A stretch of 64,000 nucleotides of DNA from the NCBI RefSeq assembly GCF_014200015.1, contig NZ_JACHOT010000003.1, forward strand, positions 1 through 64,000, read 5' to 3'. The notes beneath the pieces were generated by a model. That model worked only from the letters and a program-made list of their open reading frames with translations. It searched no databases and was not told the origin of the DNA. Source of the DNA: Aminobacter niigataensis. Its GTDB lineage: Bacteria > Pseudomonadota > Alphaproteobacteria > Rhizobiales > Rhizobiaceae. The translations under genes and the position numbers were made by a program. Each line of letters starts with the position of its first letter. Positions within the stretch are counted from its first letter, which is position 1. Of this stretch, positions 50,262 through 61,026 are shown piece by piece.

Positions 50262-50492
50262 ATGACCCTTCCCGACCGCCTGAGCAACGACCCGCGCAGC
50301 CCCTATTTCAACGCGGAAGCGCTGGAGCAGGGCGTCGGTATCCTGTTCAACGGCAAAGAGCGCCAGGACGTCAGCGAATATTGCGTCAGCGAAGGCTGGA
50401 TCCGCGTGCCGGCCGGCAAGTCGAAGGATCGCTTCGGCGAGCCGATCACCATCAAGCTCAAGGGCACGGTGGAGCCGTTCCCCAAGCCGTAA
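50262..50492 (+). CDS. DUF3297-family small protein
   Basis: A 76-residue conserved protein: MTLPDRLSNDPRSPYFN, GVGILFNGKERQDVSEYCVSEGWIRV and ITIKLKGTVEPF are family signatures. GGAG lies six bases before the ATG at 50262. Function unknown. It lies 115 bases after yraN and converges with the acylphosphatase gene. Confidence 0.88.
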   Translation: MTLPDRLSNDPRSPYFNAEALEQGVGILFNGKERQDVSEYCVSEGWIRVPAGKSKDRFGEPITIKLKGTVEPFPKP

Positions 50493-50519
50493 GGCGCTCG
50501 GTTCGCTCCTGACGAGTTG

Positions 50520-50804
50520 TCAGCCGGTGATGTCGAAGCCGGCCGGCACGCCCGACGGATCGGCCGGCTCCGGCACGACGCTTCGGACATCGGCGCCGCG
50601 CGGCCCCTGCCAAAACGCGTCCAGCATCGACGCCACCGCTTCGTCCGGGCCTGATATCAAAGCGTTGACCGAACCGTCGCGCTCGTTGCGCACCCAGCCG
50701 CGCAGGCCGAGGCGCTGGGCCTCGCGCTGTGTCCAGACGCGGAAGCTGACGCCCTGGACGTGGCCAGCGATGCGGACAAGAAGCGCGCGGGACGGAGCTG
50801 GCAT
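50520..50804 (-). CDS. acyP: Acylphosphatase
   Basis: A 94-residue acylphosphatase that hydrolyses acyl phosphates. The active-site loop VRIAGHVQGVSFRVWTQREAQRLGL (about 9-33, with the catalytic Arg) and GWVRNERDGSVNALISGPDEAV (with the conserved Asn) are complete. AGGAGG precedes the ATG at 50804, which is preferred to the in-frame Met at 50840. Confidence 0.93.
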   Translation of the reverse strand: MPAPSRALLVRIAGHVQGVSFRVWTQREAQRLGLRGWVRNERDGSVNALISGPDEAVASMLDAFWQGPRGADVRSVVPEPADPSGVPAGFDITG

Positions 50805-51008
50805 TCGGGCCTCCTGACCGGCGCGGCGGTTTTCCGCCACGCCCTTGGCACCTCAGTATACGCCGCCCTGCCCGGCTGGCAGCCGGTTTCGGCGTTCGAA
50901 ACTTCCGCGAAACGCTTTTCTACAGCGACAGAATCAGGTGCAAAGCGCACCACTTGCCGCTGCGCCAGTGCAGGCACACACTCTCCCGCCCAACCCCAGG
51001 AGGAGATC

Positions 51009-51836
51009 ATGTGCCATCACTGCGTCATCGAATCCGTCAAGAGCGGCATGCTGAGCCGCCGCAGCCTGTTCAAGGGAGCCATCACCGCCGCCGGGGCCGC
51101 AGCGCTTGCCTCGGCCCTGCCGCCGAGGCCGCTATTCGCTGCCGAACCGCCGCACAAGGCCGAAGACCTGACCCATGAACTGTGGGAACAGTTTCCGACC
51201 TATTTTGGCGGACAACAGCTGTTCATCGAGCAGAAATTCAGCCATGCCAAGGACACGTTCAACCTGAACGAATGGCGGGTGAGCGAGCACACCGGCACGC
51301 ATATCGACGCGCCCCTGCATTTCAGCGCCGACGGAAAGTCCGTGGCGGAATTGCCGGTCGAGGACCTGATCGCGCCGCTTGTCGTGGTCGACATCCGCAC
51401 CAAGGCGGCTGACAACCCCGACGCGCAGCTGACGCCCGATGACATCAAGGCGTGGGAGGCTGCAAATGGCGAACTGCCGGAGGGCGCCGTGGTGGCGCTG
51501 CTGTCGGGCTGGGGCGCGCATGTCGCGACCGAGAAGTTCCGCAATGTCAGCGCCGACGGCAAGACGCTGCATTTCCCGGGCTTTCATGTCGAGACGGCGC
51601 AGCTGTTGCTCGAGAAGCCGACGGTCAAGGCGATCACGGTCGACACCCTGTCGCTCGACCATGGCCCTTCGCCCGACTTCGCCGTGCACAACACCTGGCT
51701 GCCGGCCGGGCGCTACGGCATCGAGGGCGTTGCCAATCTCGACAAGCTGCCCGCCAAGGGCGCGACCATCGTGGTCGGCGCGCCCAAGGTGCGCGGCGGC
51801 ACCGGTGGCCCGGCCCGCGTCTTCGCGCTAGTCTAG
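51009..51836 (+). CDS. Cyclase-family (kynurenine-formamidase-like) hydrolase, Tat-exported
   Basis: A 275-residue protein. A twin-arginine signal (LSRRSLFKGAITAAGAAALASALPP, about 16-40) is followed by a cyclase domain with the metal-binding motif SEHTGTHIDAPLHF (about 93-106), which is HxGTHxD/P. ITVDTLSLDHGPSPDFAVHN is the second signature. Members hydrolyse N-formyl or lactone-type bonds; the substrate of this exported form is unknown. AGGAGGAGATC precedes the ATG. Its stop overlaps by three bases the 3' end of the convergent P450 gene. Confidence 0.88.
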   Translation: MCHHCVIESVKSGMLSRRSLFKGAITAAGAAALASALPPRPLFAAEPPHKAEDLTHELWEQFPTYFGGQQLFIEQKFSHAKDTFNLNEWRVSEHTGTHIDAPLHFSADGKSVAELPVEDLIAPLVVVDIRTKAADNPDAQLTPDDIKAWEAANGELPEGAVVALLSGWGAHVATEKFRNVSADGKTLHFPGFHVETAQLLLEKPTVKAITVDTLSLDHGPSPDFAVHNTWLPAGRYGIEGVANLDKLPAKGATIVVGAPKVRGGTGGPARVFALV

Positions 51837-53203
51837 CGGCGAGTGACCCGCATCGGCAGGCCGCCTTGCGGCTGGGTGGTGAGTTTCTGCACCGGCCAGG
51901 GCTTGGTTTCGGCGACGGTGTCGAAGCGGAAGCGGGAGAGCAGAATGGCGAGGGCGATGATCGCCTCCTGCATGGCAAAGCTCATGCCGATGCAGACGCG
52001 CGGACCGGCGCCGAACGGCAGGTACTGGTAGCGGTCGATCTTGTCCCTGTTCTCGGGATGGAAGCGCTCCGGCATGAAGGCGTTGGGGCGGTCCCACAGC
52101 TTGCGGTGGCGGTGGACCGTCCAGGGCATGACCAGCACCTGGGCTTTCCTGGGGATTTTCAGCCCCTTGTAATCGTCGTCGGCGATGGGTTCGCGGTTGA
52201 TCGAAGGCGCCGGCGGGTAGAGCCTGAGCGCTTCCTCGAAGACAGCGCGGGTGTAAGGCATGGCGTCGAGCCACTTCACCGGGTCGGGTTCGCGGGCCAG
52301 CACTTCGTCGATTTCCTGCTCGACGCGGTCGCGCTCCCAGGTGGCTTCGGCAAGGCAATAGATGGTCCAGCCAAGCGCGCGCGCCGTGGTCTCGTGGCCG
52401 GCGCCGATGAAGGTGATGATGTTGTCCTCGATCTCTTGTCGCGACAATCCGTCCGGGCCTTCTGCGCGCAGCAACAGGGTGAGGAAATCCTGCGGCACGC
52501 CAGCGGGATCGCGGGCCAGCCTGTCGCTCCTCATCGCCACCGTGTCGGTGACGATCTTGCGGAAATAGGCCATGGTCTTGCGGCCGCGGATGCGGGTGAG
52601 GCGCGGCAGCCATTGAGGCGCGCGCAACAGGTCGAGCGGATCGACCCGGCCCATGGTCTCGAACAGCCGGTCGATCTCATGGGCGAAGCTGCCGGCCTCG
52701 CCGGCGATCTCGCCCGAAAACAGCGTCTCGGCCAGGATCTCGTAGGTCAGCATGGTCATGTCCTGGGCGACATCGACCGTACCGGTGGCATCCTCGTAGC
52801 GTTTGACGAAATCGAGCGTGCGGGCGAGCATCGGCTGGGCGAAGCCGAAGATGTGACGCGGCGTGAAGACCGGCGCCATGGCCTTGCGCGAGCGCTTCCA
52901 GACGTCGCCTTCGGCGGTCAGCAGGCCGTCGCGCAGGATCGGCCTGAGGATCATCTGGCGCACGGTCGCCATCTTGTAGTTCTTGGCGTTGTCGACCAGC
53001 ACGTGGCGGATGAGACCGGGATCGTTGGCGATGACCAGCGGGCCGCCGACGCCCGACACTGAAATCCACGGCTCGTTGTAGGAGGGCTCGCCCCACAGTT
53101 CGAGCGGGTTGCGGTAGACGATGCGCATCATCTCCAGCGTCGACGGCGGCTTGGTGCGCGGTATCGGCGCCGGCGGGACGAAGGGTTCCGGTCTGGTATC
53201 CAT
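51833..53203 (-). CDS. Cytochrome P450
   Basis: A 456-residue P450. I-helix FIGAGHETTARAL, K-helix FEEALRLYPPAPSI (E-x-x-R), the PERF-type stretch MPERFHPE and the heme loop FGAGPRVCIGMSFAMQEA, with the proximal Cys, are all present. Class and substrate cannot be predicted; a ferredoxin/reductase partner is not in the window. The ATG at 53203 gives the normal N-terminus. No signal or membrane anchor is seen, so it is cytosolic. Confidence 0.95.
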   Translation of the reverse strand: MDTRPEPFVPPAPIPRTKPPSTLEMMRIVYRNPLELWGEPSYNEPWISVSGVGGPLVIANDPGLIRHVLVDNAKNYKMATVRQMILRPILRDGLLTAEGDVWKRSRKAMAPVFTPRHIFGFAQPMLARTLDFVKRYEDATGTVDVAQDMTMLTYEILAETLFSGEIAGEAGSFAHEIDRLFETMGRVDPLDLLRAPQWLPRLTRIRGRKTMAYFRKIVTDTVAMRSDRLARDPAGVPQDFLTLLLRAEGPDGLSRQEIEDNIITFIGAGHETTARALGWTIYCLAEATWERDRVEQEIDEVLAREPDPVKWLDAMPYTRAVFEEALRLYPPAPSINREPIADDDYKGLKIPRKAQVLVMPWTVHRHRKLWDRPNAFMPERFHPENRDKIDRYQYLPFGAGPRVCIGMSFAMQEAIIALAILLSRFRFDTVAETKPWPVQKLTTQPQGGLPMRVTRR

Positions 53204-53381
53204 CAGATTTTCTGCCTCACCCGCCCAATGTAGGTGCGGCAGAGGCATGCGTCCATGCGACCGAGCCGCAAGATGACCCAGATGTGACCGGTTACCAAAA
53301 GGTGCCTTCTTGTCACTGGAGGGTCTAGGCGACTATCTCCGCAGGTCACCATTTGATACCTGCCCACCAAGGACTGAAATC

Positions 53382-53951
53382 TTGAAACACCAGCTCAATA
53401 TCGTCGTGGCCAGCACCCGCCCCGGTCGCGTCGGCCCCGTTTTCGCCCGCTGGCTCGAAGCGTTTGCACGCGAGCACGGCAAGTTCGACCCCGTGATCAC
53501 CGACATCGACGCCTTCGGGCTGCCGATCTTCGACGAACCCAAGCACCCGCGCCTCGGCCAGTACGAGAACGAGCACACCAGGCAGTGGTCCGAGGCGATC
53601 AAGCCCGCCGACGCTTTCGTGTTCGTGACGCCCGAGTACAACTACTTCGCCGCTCCGGCTCTGGTGAACGCTATCGACTATCTGTCCCGCGAATGGAACT
53701 ACAAGCCGGCGAGCTTCCTGAGCTATGGTGGCGTTTCGGCCGGCCTGCGCGCCGTGCAGTCGGAAAAACTGCTGTTGACCTCGGTCAAGATCATGCCGAT
53801 CCCCGAGGCAATCGCGATCCCGGCCTTCACCCAGCACCTTGACGAGAATGGCGAGTTCAAGTCGAACGCGCTGATCGACGACAGCGCCAAGACGATGCTC
53901 GAAGAGCTGTTCCGCTGGAGCGAAGCGCTGAAGCCGTTGCGTGCGGCCTGA
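53382..53951 (+). CDS. NADPH-dependent FMN reductase
   Basis: A 189-residue flavodoxin-like reductase: LNIVVASTRPGRVGPVFARWL (FMN phosphate loop, about 4-24), ADAFVFVTPEYNYFAAPALVNAIDYL and SFLSYGGVSAGLRAVQ are the family motifs. It probably starts at TTG 53382, preceded by AAGGA; the longer frame is non-homologous. It may supply reduced flavin or reduce quinones or azo dyes. It ends 139 bases before a response-regulator gene; a hairpin lies between. Confidence 0.9.
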   Translation: MKHQLNIVVASTRPGRVGPVFARWLEAFAREHGKFDPVITDIDAFGLPIFDEPKHPRLGQYENEHTRQWSEAIKPADAFVFVTPEYNYFAAPALVNAIDYLSREWNYKPASFLSYGGVSAGLRAVQSEKLLLTSVKIMPIPEAIAIPAFTQHLDENGEFKSNALIDDSAKTMLEELFRWSEALKPLRAA

Positions 53952-53958
53952 TCGAACC

Positions 53959-53988
53959 TTGTCGCCCGACCGAAAAGGCGGGCGACAA
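53959..53988 (+). terminator. Hairpin after the FMN reductase gene
   Basis: TTGTCGCCCG (53959-53968) and CGGGCGACAA (53979-53988) with a 10-base loop. No T-run follows, so termination is uncertain. Confidence 0.45.
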
Positions 53989-54089
53989 ACTGCCGCTGCA
54001 CCAGATTCCAGCAACTAGAATGCAACCTATTGCAGCCATGGTCGTTGGCCCCTCAGGTCAAAAGCCAACAGGAACCCACGTGTAGGAAA

Positions 54090-54524
54090 ATGACGAACTG
54101 CAAAGTGATGGTGGTCGAGGACGAGATCTTCGTCGCCACCGAAATCGAAAGCGTACTCGAAGAACTGGGGCATCACCCCGTCGGCATCGCCATGGACGCC
54201 GCGGCGGCGCTCGACCTCGCGCATATGGCCGAGGTCGCGCTTGTCGACCTCAATCTCCGCGACGGACCGACGGGGTCGCATGTCGGGCGCGTCCTGGCCG
54301 AGCAGTTCGGGGTGACGGTGCTCTACATGACCGCCAATCCCTCGCAGTTGGGCGACGGTATTCCCGGCACGATCGGGGTGATGCCGAAACCTGTCATCGA
54401 CGAGGAATTGCGGCAGGCGATCGCCTATGCGGTAGCGCGGCGCCATAGTCTCCCTGCCGAGCCACCGGTGCGGCTTAGGCTTTTCGCCGACAATTCAAAC
54501 GTCCAGCTTACCGACGAACCCTGA
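54090..54524 (+). CDS. Single-domain response regulator (receiver only)
   Basis: A 144-residue CheY-like receiver: VMVVEDEIFVATEIESVL (acidic pocket Glu-Asp, about 6-23), phosphoacceptor in EVALVDLNLRDG (Asp53), LYMTAN (Thr) and VMPKPV (Lys about 102). There is no output domain. Its usual neighbours are HWE kinases, and one is encoded convergently just downstream. It probably receives a phosphate from that kinase and may act as a phosphate sink or protein-binding switch. Start Met at 54090 follows TAGGAAA. Confidence 0.88.
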   Translation: MTNCKVMVVEDEIFVATEIESVLEELGHHPVGIAMDAAAALDLAHMAEVALVDLNLRDGPTGSHVGRVLAEQFGVTVLYMTANPSQLGDGIPGTIGVMPKPVIDEELRQAIAYAVARRHSLPAEPPVRLRLFADNSNVQLTDEP

Positions 54525-54545
54525 TAGCGGCACCGGCTGCCTGCA

Positions 54546-56444
54546 TCAGCGGCGCAGTGTCGACGAACGGCTGAGCTGGCTCTTAGGCACGACTATCGAC
54601 ACCTCAAGGCCGTCTCGTTGCCAGTTGCGCTCGAGCTTGCCGCCGAGCTGGCCTTCGACGCTGAGCTTGACCAGGCGGCTACCAAAGCCTTCGGCTTGCG
54701 GGTCGCCTTCCAACGGCCGCCCGCCGGTCTCCTTCCAGACCAGGCGGTAATCGTCGCCGGATTCGGCCGAACTCAGCACGACCCGGCCGCCGGGGCTGGC
54801 GAGCGCACCATATTTGGCAGCGTTGGTGGCGAGTTCGTGGATGAGCAGGGCCAGCGGCGTGGCCGCCGCATCGTCGATGATGGCATCGTCGCCTTCGAAG
54901 GCAAACCGGCCGCCATCGGCGCCGACATGCGGCGCGAGCAGAAGCGTAACCAGCGCCTGCAGCGACGAATTGTTGGCGATCGGACGGGAGGCCGCGCTGT
55001 GCGGCCTGACGAAATCATGCGCCTTGCCCATGGCGACGATGCGCTGGCGCAATTCGTCGGCTAGCGGCTTGAGATCGGGATAGGAACGCGCCGACAGGCC
55101 GATAATGCCGTTGAGGACCGAAAAGATGTTCTTGATGCGGTGGCTGAGCTCGTGCGCAACCACCTCGCGCTCCTCGGCGACCAGCTTTGTTTCGTGGATG
55201 TCGGTGCAGGTGCCGAACCAGCGGATGATATCACCGGCCTTGTTGCGGATTGGCAGGGCGCGTCCGAGGGTCCAGCGATACTCGCCGCTGTGGTGCCGCA
55301 GGCGGTACTCGATCTGGTAGGGCTCGCCCGTTGCCAGGCAGTGATGCCAGAGGTTCCAGGCCCGCTCCTGGTCGTCGGGATGGAACATGCCGTTCCAGCC
55401 GGCACCGTCGGTCGTCCCTTCCGCCATGCCGGTGAAATCGTACCAGCGGGCGTTGTAGTAGTCGTGATGGCCGTCGGGCCGCGTCGACCAGACCATCTGC
55501 GGCATGGTGTCGGCAAGCGTGCGGAAGCCGGCTTCGCTTGCCGCGAGCGCGGCCTCGAACGCCTTGCGCTCGGTGATGTCGATGACGACGCCGGGCAGGC
55601 GCTCGCCACCTTCCGCATCGCCGACCACCCGGCCGGTGGCCAATACCCAGCGCAACGCGCCGTCTGCACCTGGGAGGCGGTACTCGACGCTGAGTTCGCC
55701 GCGTTCGGCAATTGCCTGTTCGATGGCTTTCAGCACCCGGTCGCGGTCGGCTTCGTGGATCCGTTCAAGGAAGCGTGCCTGTGGAATGCCGCGCTCGGCA
55801 TCGGCGACGTCGATATCGAACATCTGGGCGAAACGCGCATCGGCGGTGATCCAACGGCTGGAGATGTCCATGTCCCACGCGCCGACGATGCCCGAGGCCG
55901 CCAGCGCCAACGACAACCGCTCCTCGCTGCGGGCAAGCGCCTTTTCAGCGCGGACACGCTTGGTCGTCTCGGCGAGGATGGCGAGTGCTGCAACCGCGCT
56001 GCCGTCGTCGTCCAGCAACGGACTGTAGTCGAGGTCGAGCCAGACGCGTTCGGGCAGACCGTTGCGACGGAACACGAACTCCTGGTCCTCGAAGGTAACT
56101 GTGTCGCCTTCGAGGACCTTCGCCACGACGGCGCGGTTGAACTCCGCAACCTCGGGCCAGCTTTCGAAGACGGAGCTGCCCAAGCAGGCGGGATGTCGGC
56201 CCGCGGCGATCGGGGCGTAGGCGTCGTTGTAGATCATGATGCCTTCGCGTCCGACCATCAGACACATCGGCACCGCCGACGACAGCATGATGCGGACGCT
56301 CATGCGGATGACGGCCGGCCACGAGCTGATCGGGCCGAGCGGCGTGGCAGCCCAATCCAATGCGGCGATGCGGCCGTTCATCTCCCCCTCGAGGGTGGGG
56401 TGAAGACCCGCGGAATCAGCTCTTGACGGAAGGGTTGTTGGCAT
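54546..56444 (-). CDS. HWE-family histidine kinase with PAS domains
   Basis: A 632-residue soluble sensor kinase. Three PAS/PAC-like domains cover about residues 30-145, 165-295 and 295-425 (for example DGAGWNGMFHPDDQERAWNLW and WTLGRALPIRNKAGDIIRWFGTCTDI). The HWE dimerisation/phosphoacceptor box is HELSHRIKN (about 440), and the ATPase has HELATNAAKYGAL and the family's W-x-E motif (VWKE). No membrane segment is seen. It is convergent with the receiver gene and divergent from gyrB. The signal (light, redox, small molecule) is not determined; a LOV cysteine was not found. Confidence 0.9.
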   Translation of the reverse strand: MPTTLPSRADSAGLHPTLEGEMNGRIAALDWAATPLGPISSWPAVIRMSVRIMLSSAVPMCLMVGREGIMIYNDAYAPIAAGRHPACLGSSVFESWPEVAEFNRAVVAKVLEGDTVTFEDQEFVFRRNGLPERVWLDLDYSPLLDDDGSAVAALAILAETTKRVRAEKALARSEERLSLALAASGIVGAWDMDISSRWITADARFAQMFDIDVADAERGIPQARFLERIHEADRDRVLKAIEQAIAERGELSVEYRLPGADGALRWVLATGRVVGDAEGGERLPGVVIDITERKAFEAALAASEAGFRTLADTMPQMVWSTRPDGHHDYYNARWYDFTGMAEGTTDGAGWNGMFHPDDQERAWNLWHHCLATGEPYQIEYRLRHHSGEYRWTLGRALPIRNKAGDIIRWFGTCTDIHETKLVAEEREVVAHELSHRIKNIFSVLNGIIGLSARSYPDLKPLADELRQRIVAMGKAHDFVRPHSAASRPIANNSSLQALVTLLLAPHVGADGGRFAFEGDDAIIDDAAATPLALLIHELATNAAKYGALASPGGRVVLSSAESGDDYRLVWKETGGRPLEGDPQAEGFGSRLVKLSVEGQLGGKLERNWQRDGLEVSIVVPKSQLSRSSTLRR

Positions 56445-59207
<2,763 letters not shown>

Positions 59208-59234
59208 CCGCAGATTTTTCCAAGCAGGCTCATT

Positions 59235-59263
59235 TCGCCCCCTTCGTTCAGCGGAGGGGGCGA
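59235..59263 (+). terminator. Possible terminator of gyrB
   Basis: TCGCCCCCT (59235-59243) and AGGGGGCGA (59255-59263) pair around an 11-base loop; the sequence continues ATCATGTTTT. Confidence 0.55.
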
Positions 59264-59287
59264 TCATGTTTTCAGGGCTTGGCTTCT

Positions 59288-59319
59288 CCATATACGTTAT
59301 GTATATGAATCGTATATGG
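59288..59319. promoter_or_regulatory. Multi-half-site operator upstream of the ParD-like gene
   Basis: CCATATACG (59288-59296) and CGTATATGG (59311-59319) are perfect inverted arms; a third half-site GTATATG (59301-59307) is in between, so that ATATAC-N5-GTATAT is also formed. It ends nine bases before the ParD-like start. Confidence 0.7.
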
Positions 59320-59328
59320 GGAACCGCC

Positions 59329-59538
59329 ATGGGCATTGTGAACATCGACGATGAGCTGCACGAGCAGCTGCGCCGGGCGAGCAAGGTGTCGTGCCGCTCG
59401 ATCAACGCGCAGGCCGGCTTCTGGATCAAGGTCGGCATGCTGTGCGAGACCAATCCGACGCTGAGCTTCAACGAGATCATGGAGCGCGAGCTGATTTCCG
59501 CGGGCGTGTCGGCCCAGTCCCTGGCTGCGACCGCATGA
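59329..59538 (+). CDS. ParD-like small regulator
   Basis: A 69-residue ribbon-helix-helix-like protein: MGIVNIDDELHEQLRRASKVSCRSINAQAGFWIKVGMLCE, then ETNPTLSFNEIMERELISAG. The pattern (beta strand, helix, S-R-S-I-N-AQ-A, helix) matches the ParD_like (DUF3423) antitoxin family. ATG at 59329 follows GGGGAA. Its stop overlaps the ATG of the methionine aminopeptidase gene by four bases. The operator of repeated ATATAC half-sites suggests autoregulation. Antitoxin role is inferred, not shown. Confidence 0.75.
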   Translation: MGIVNIDDELHEQLRRASKVSCRSINAQAGFWIKVGMLCETNPTLSFNEIMERELISAGVSAQSLAATA

Positions 59539-60311
59539 CCAAGCAGCCCGAGGAACTGCTGTTGCTGGCCGAGTCCGGCAGGCTTCTGGCGTCTGTGTTC
59601 GCGCTTTTGGATCGCACCCCGCTCGAAGGGAGGTCGACGCTCGAGATCAACGACATGGTCGAGCGTTTCATCGTCGACGACCTGCAGGCCCGCCCTGCGA
59701 GCAAGGGCCAGTACGGCTATGGCTTCGTGCTGAATTCGTCGATCAACGAGGTGGTCTGCCACGGCATTCCGTCGCAATCGGACGTGCTCAAGAACGGCGA
59801 CATCATCAATCTCGACATCACGCTGGAGAAGAACGGCTACATCGCCGATTCCAGCAAGACCTATCTCGTCGGCGAGGTGCACCCGGCCGCCCGGAGGCTG
59901 GTCGAGATCACCCAAGAGGCGCTGTGGCAGGGCATCAGGGCGGTTCGCCCCGGCGCCACGCTCGGGGACATCGGCTGGGCGATCGAACGTCATGCCAAGC
60001 GCAACGGCTATTCGGTGGTGCGCGACTTTTGCGGCCACGGCATTGGCCGGGAGATGCACGAGAAGCCCGAGGTCCTGCACTACGGCAAGCCGGGCACCGG
60101 GCTCACGCTGCGCGAGGGCATGGTGTTCACCATCGAGCCGATGCTCAATCGCGGCCGGCGCAGCGTGCGGACCGAGGACGACGGCTGGACCGTGGTGACG
60201 CGGGACGGGTCGCTTTCAGCGCAGTTCGAGCACACGGTTGCGGTGACGGCGTCAGGCGTGTCGGTGCTAACGCTGCGGCCCGACGAAATGCAGCGTTCGG
60301 CTTTGCCCTGA
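59535..60311 (+). CDS. map: Methionine aminopeptidase, type I
   Basis: A 258-residue type I MetAP that removes the initiator Met. All five metal ligands are present: Asp (NLDITLEKNGYIADSS, two Asp), His in FCGHGIG, Glu in FTIEPM and Glu in AQFEHTVAVT. It lacks a zinc-finger N-terminal extension. Many genomes carry two map genes; this one is coupled by ATGA overlap to the ParD-like regulator and may be the accessory copy. Convergent to kdpE. Confidence 0.93.
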   Translation: MTKQPEELLLLAESGRLLASVFALLDRTPLEGRSTLEINDMVERFIVDDLQARPASKGQYGYGFVLNSSINEVVCHGIPSQSDVLKNGDIINLDITLEKNGYIADSSKTYLVGEVHPAARRLVEITQEALWQGIRAVRPGATLGDIGWAIERHAKRNGYSVVRDFCGHGIGREMHEKPEVLHYGKPGTGLTLREGMVFTIEPMLNRGRRSVRTEDDGWTVVTRDGSLSAQFEHTVAVTASGVSVLTLRPDEMQRSALP

Positions 60312-60333
60312 CGGCGGAGCCCTCGCCGTTGCC

Positions 60334-61026
60334 TCAATCGGCTTCGCGCAGCCGGTAGCCAACACCGGTCTCGGTGGTGATGAATTGCGGCTCGTCGGGG
60401 GTCTTTTCGATCTTCTGGCGCAGTTGCCGGACATAGACCCTGAGATACTGCACGTCGGCCGAACCGCCCCAGACGTGTTCGAGCAGGAAGCGGTGAGTCA
60501 AAACCTTGCCGGCGTGCTGCACGAGCACGCGCAGGATGTCGTATTCCTTGGGCGACAGCTTCACCTCCTGCCCGGCCAGCCTGACGATGCGCTTGACCAA
60601 GTCGACCGACAACTCGCCGGTCTGGAACACCGGCTTTTCGCCCTGCTGCTGCAACCGGTGGCGAAGCGCGGTGCGGATGCGCGCGGCCAACTCGTTCATG
60701 CCGAAGGGTTTCGAGACATAGTCGTCGGCGCCGAGTTCCAGCGCCTTGACGATGCCAGCCTCGTCGGTTCGGCTCGACAGGATGATGACGGGCACCGCAA
60801 GCCCCTCCGCCCGCCAGGCGGCGAGCAGGTCGTGGCCGGCCATGTCGGGCAAGCCAAGGTCGAGCAGGATGAGATCCGGCTTTTCCTCCTTGACCAACGC
60901 CATCGCCGTCTTGCCATTCGGCGCCTCGCTGATGGCATAGCCTTGGGTACCGAGGCCGACGCGCAACAGCTTGCGGATCGGCGGCTCGTCATCGACGATC
61001 AGGATCTTCACCGAAGCGCTGGTCAT
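60334..61026 (-). CDS. kdpE: KdpE response regulator
   Basis: A 230-residue OmpR-class regulator. The receiver ILIVDDEPPIRKLLRVGL has the acidic pocket, LLDLGLPD the phosphoacceptor Asp, and VSKPFG the Lys; the winged helix is KEYDILRVLVQHAGKVLTHRFLLEHVWG..VQYLRVYVRQLRQKIE. It activates kdpFABC under K+ limitation or high osmolarity. It follows kdpD with a four-base overlap (ATGA at 61023-61026). Confidence 0.96.
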   Translation of the reverse strand: MTSASVKILIVDDEPPIRKLLRVGLGTQGYAISEAPNGKTAMALVKEEKPDLILLDLGLPDMAGHDLLAAWRAEGLAVPVIILSSRTDEAGIVKALELGADDYVSKPFGMNELAARIRTALRHRLQQQGEKPVFQTGELSVDLVKRIVRLAGQEVKLSPKEYDILRVLVQHAGKVLTHRFLLEHVWGGSADVQYLRVYVRQLRQKIEKTPDEPQFITTETGVGYRLREAD

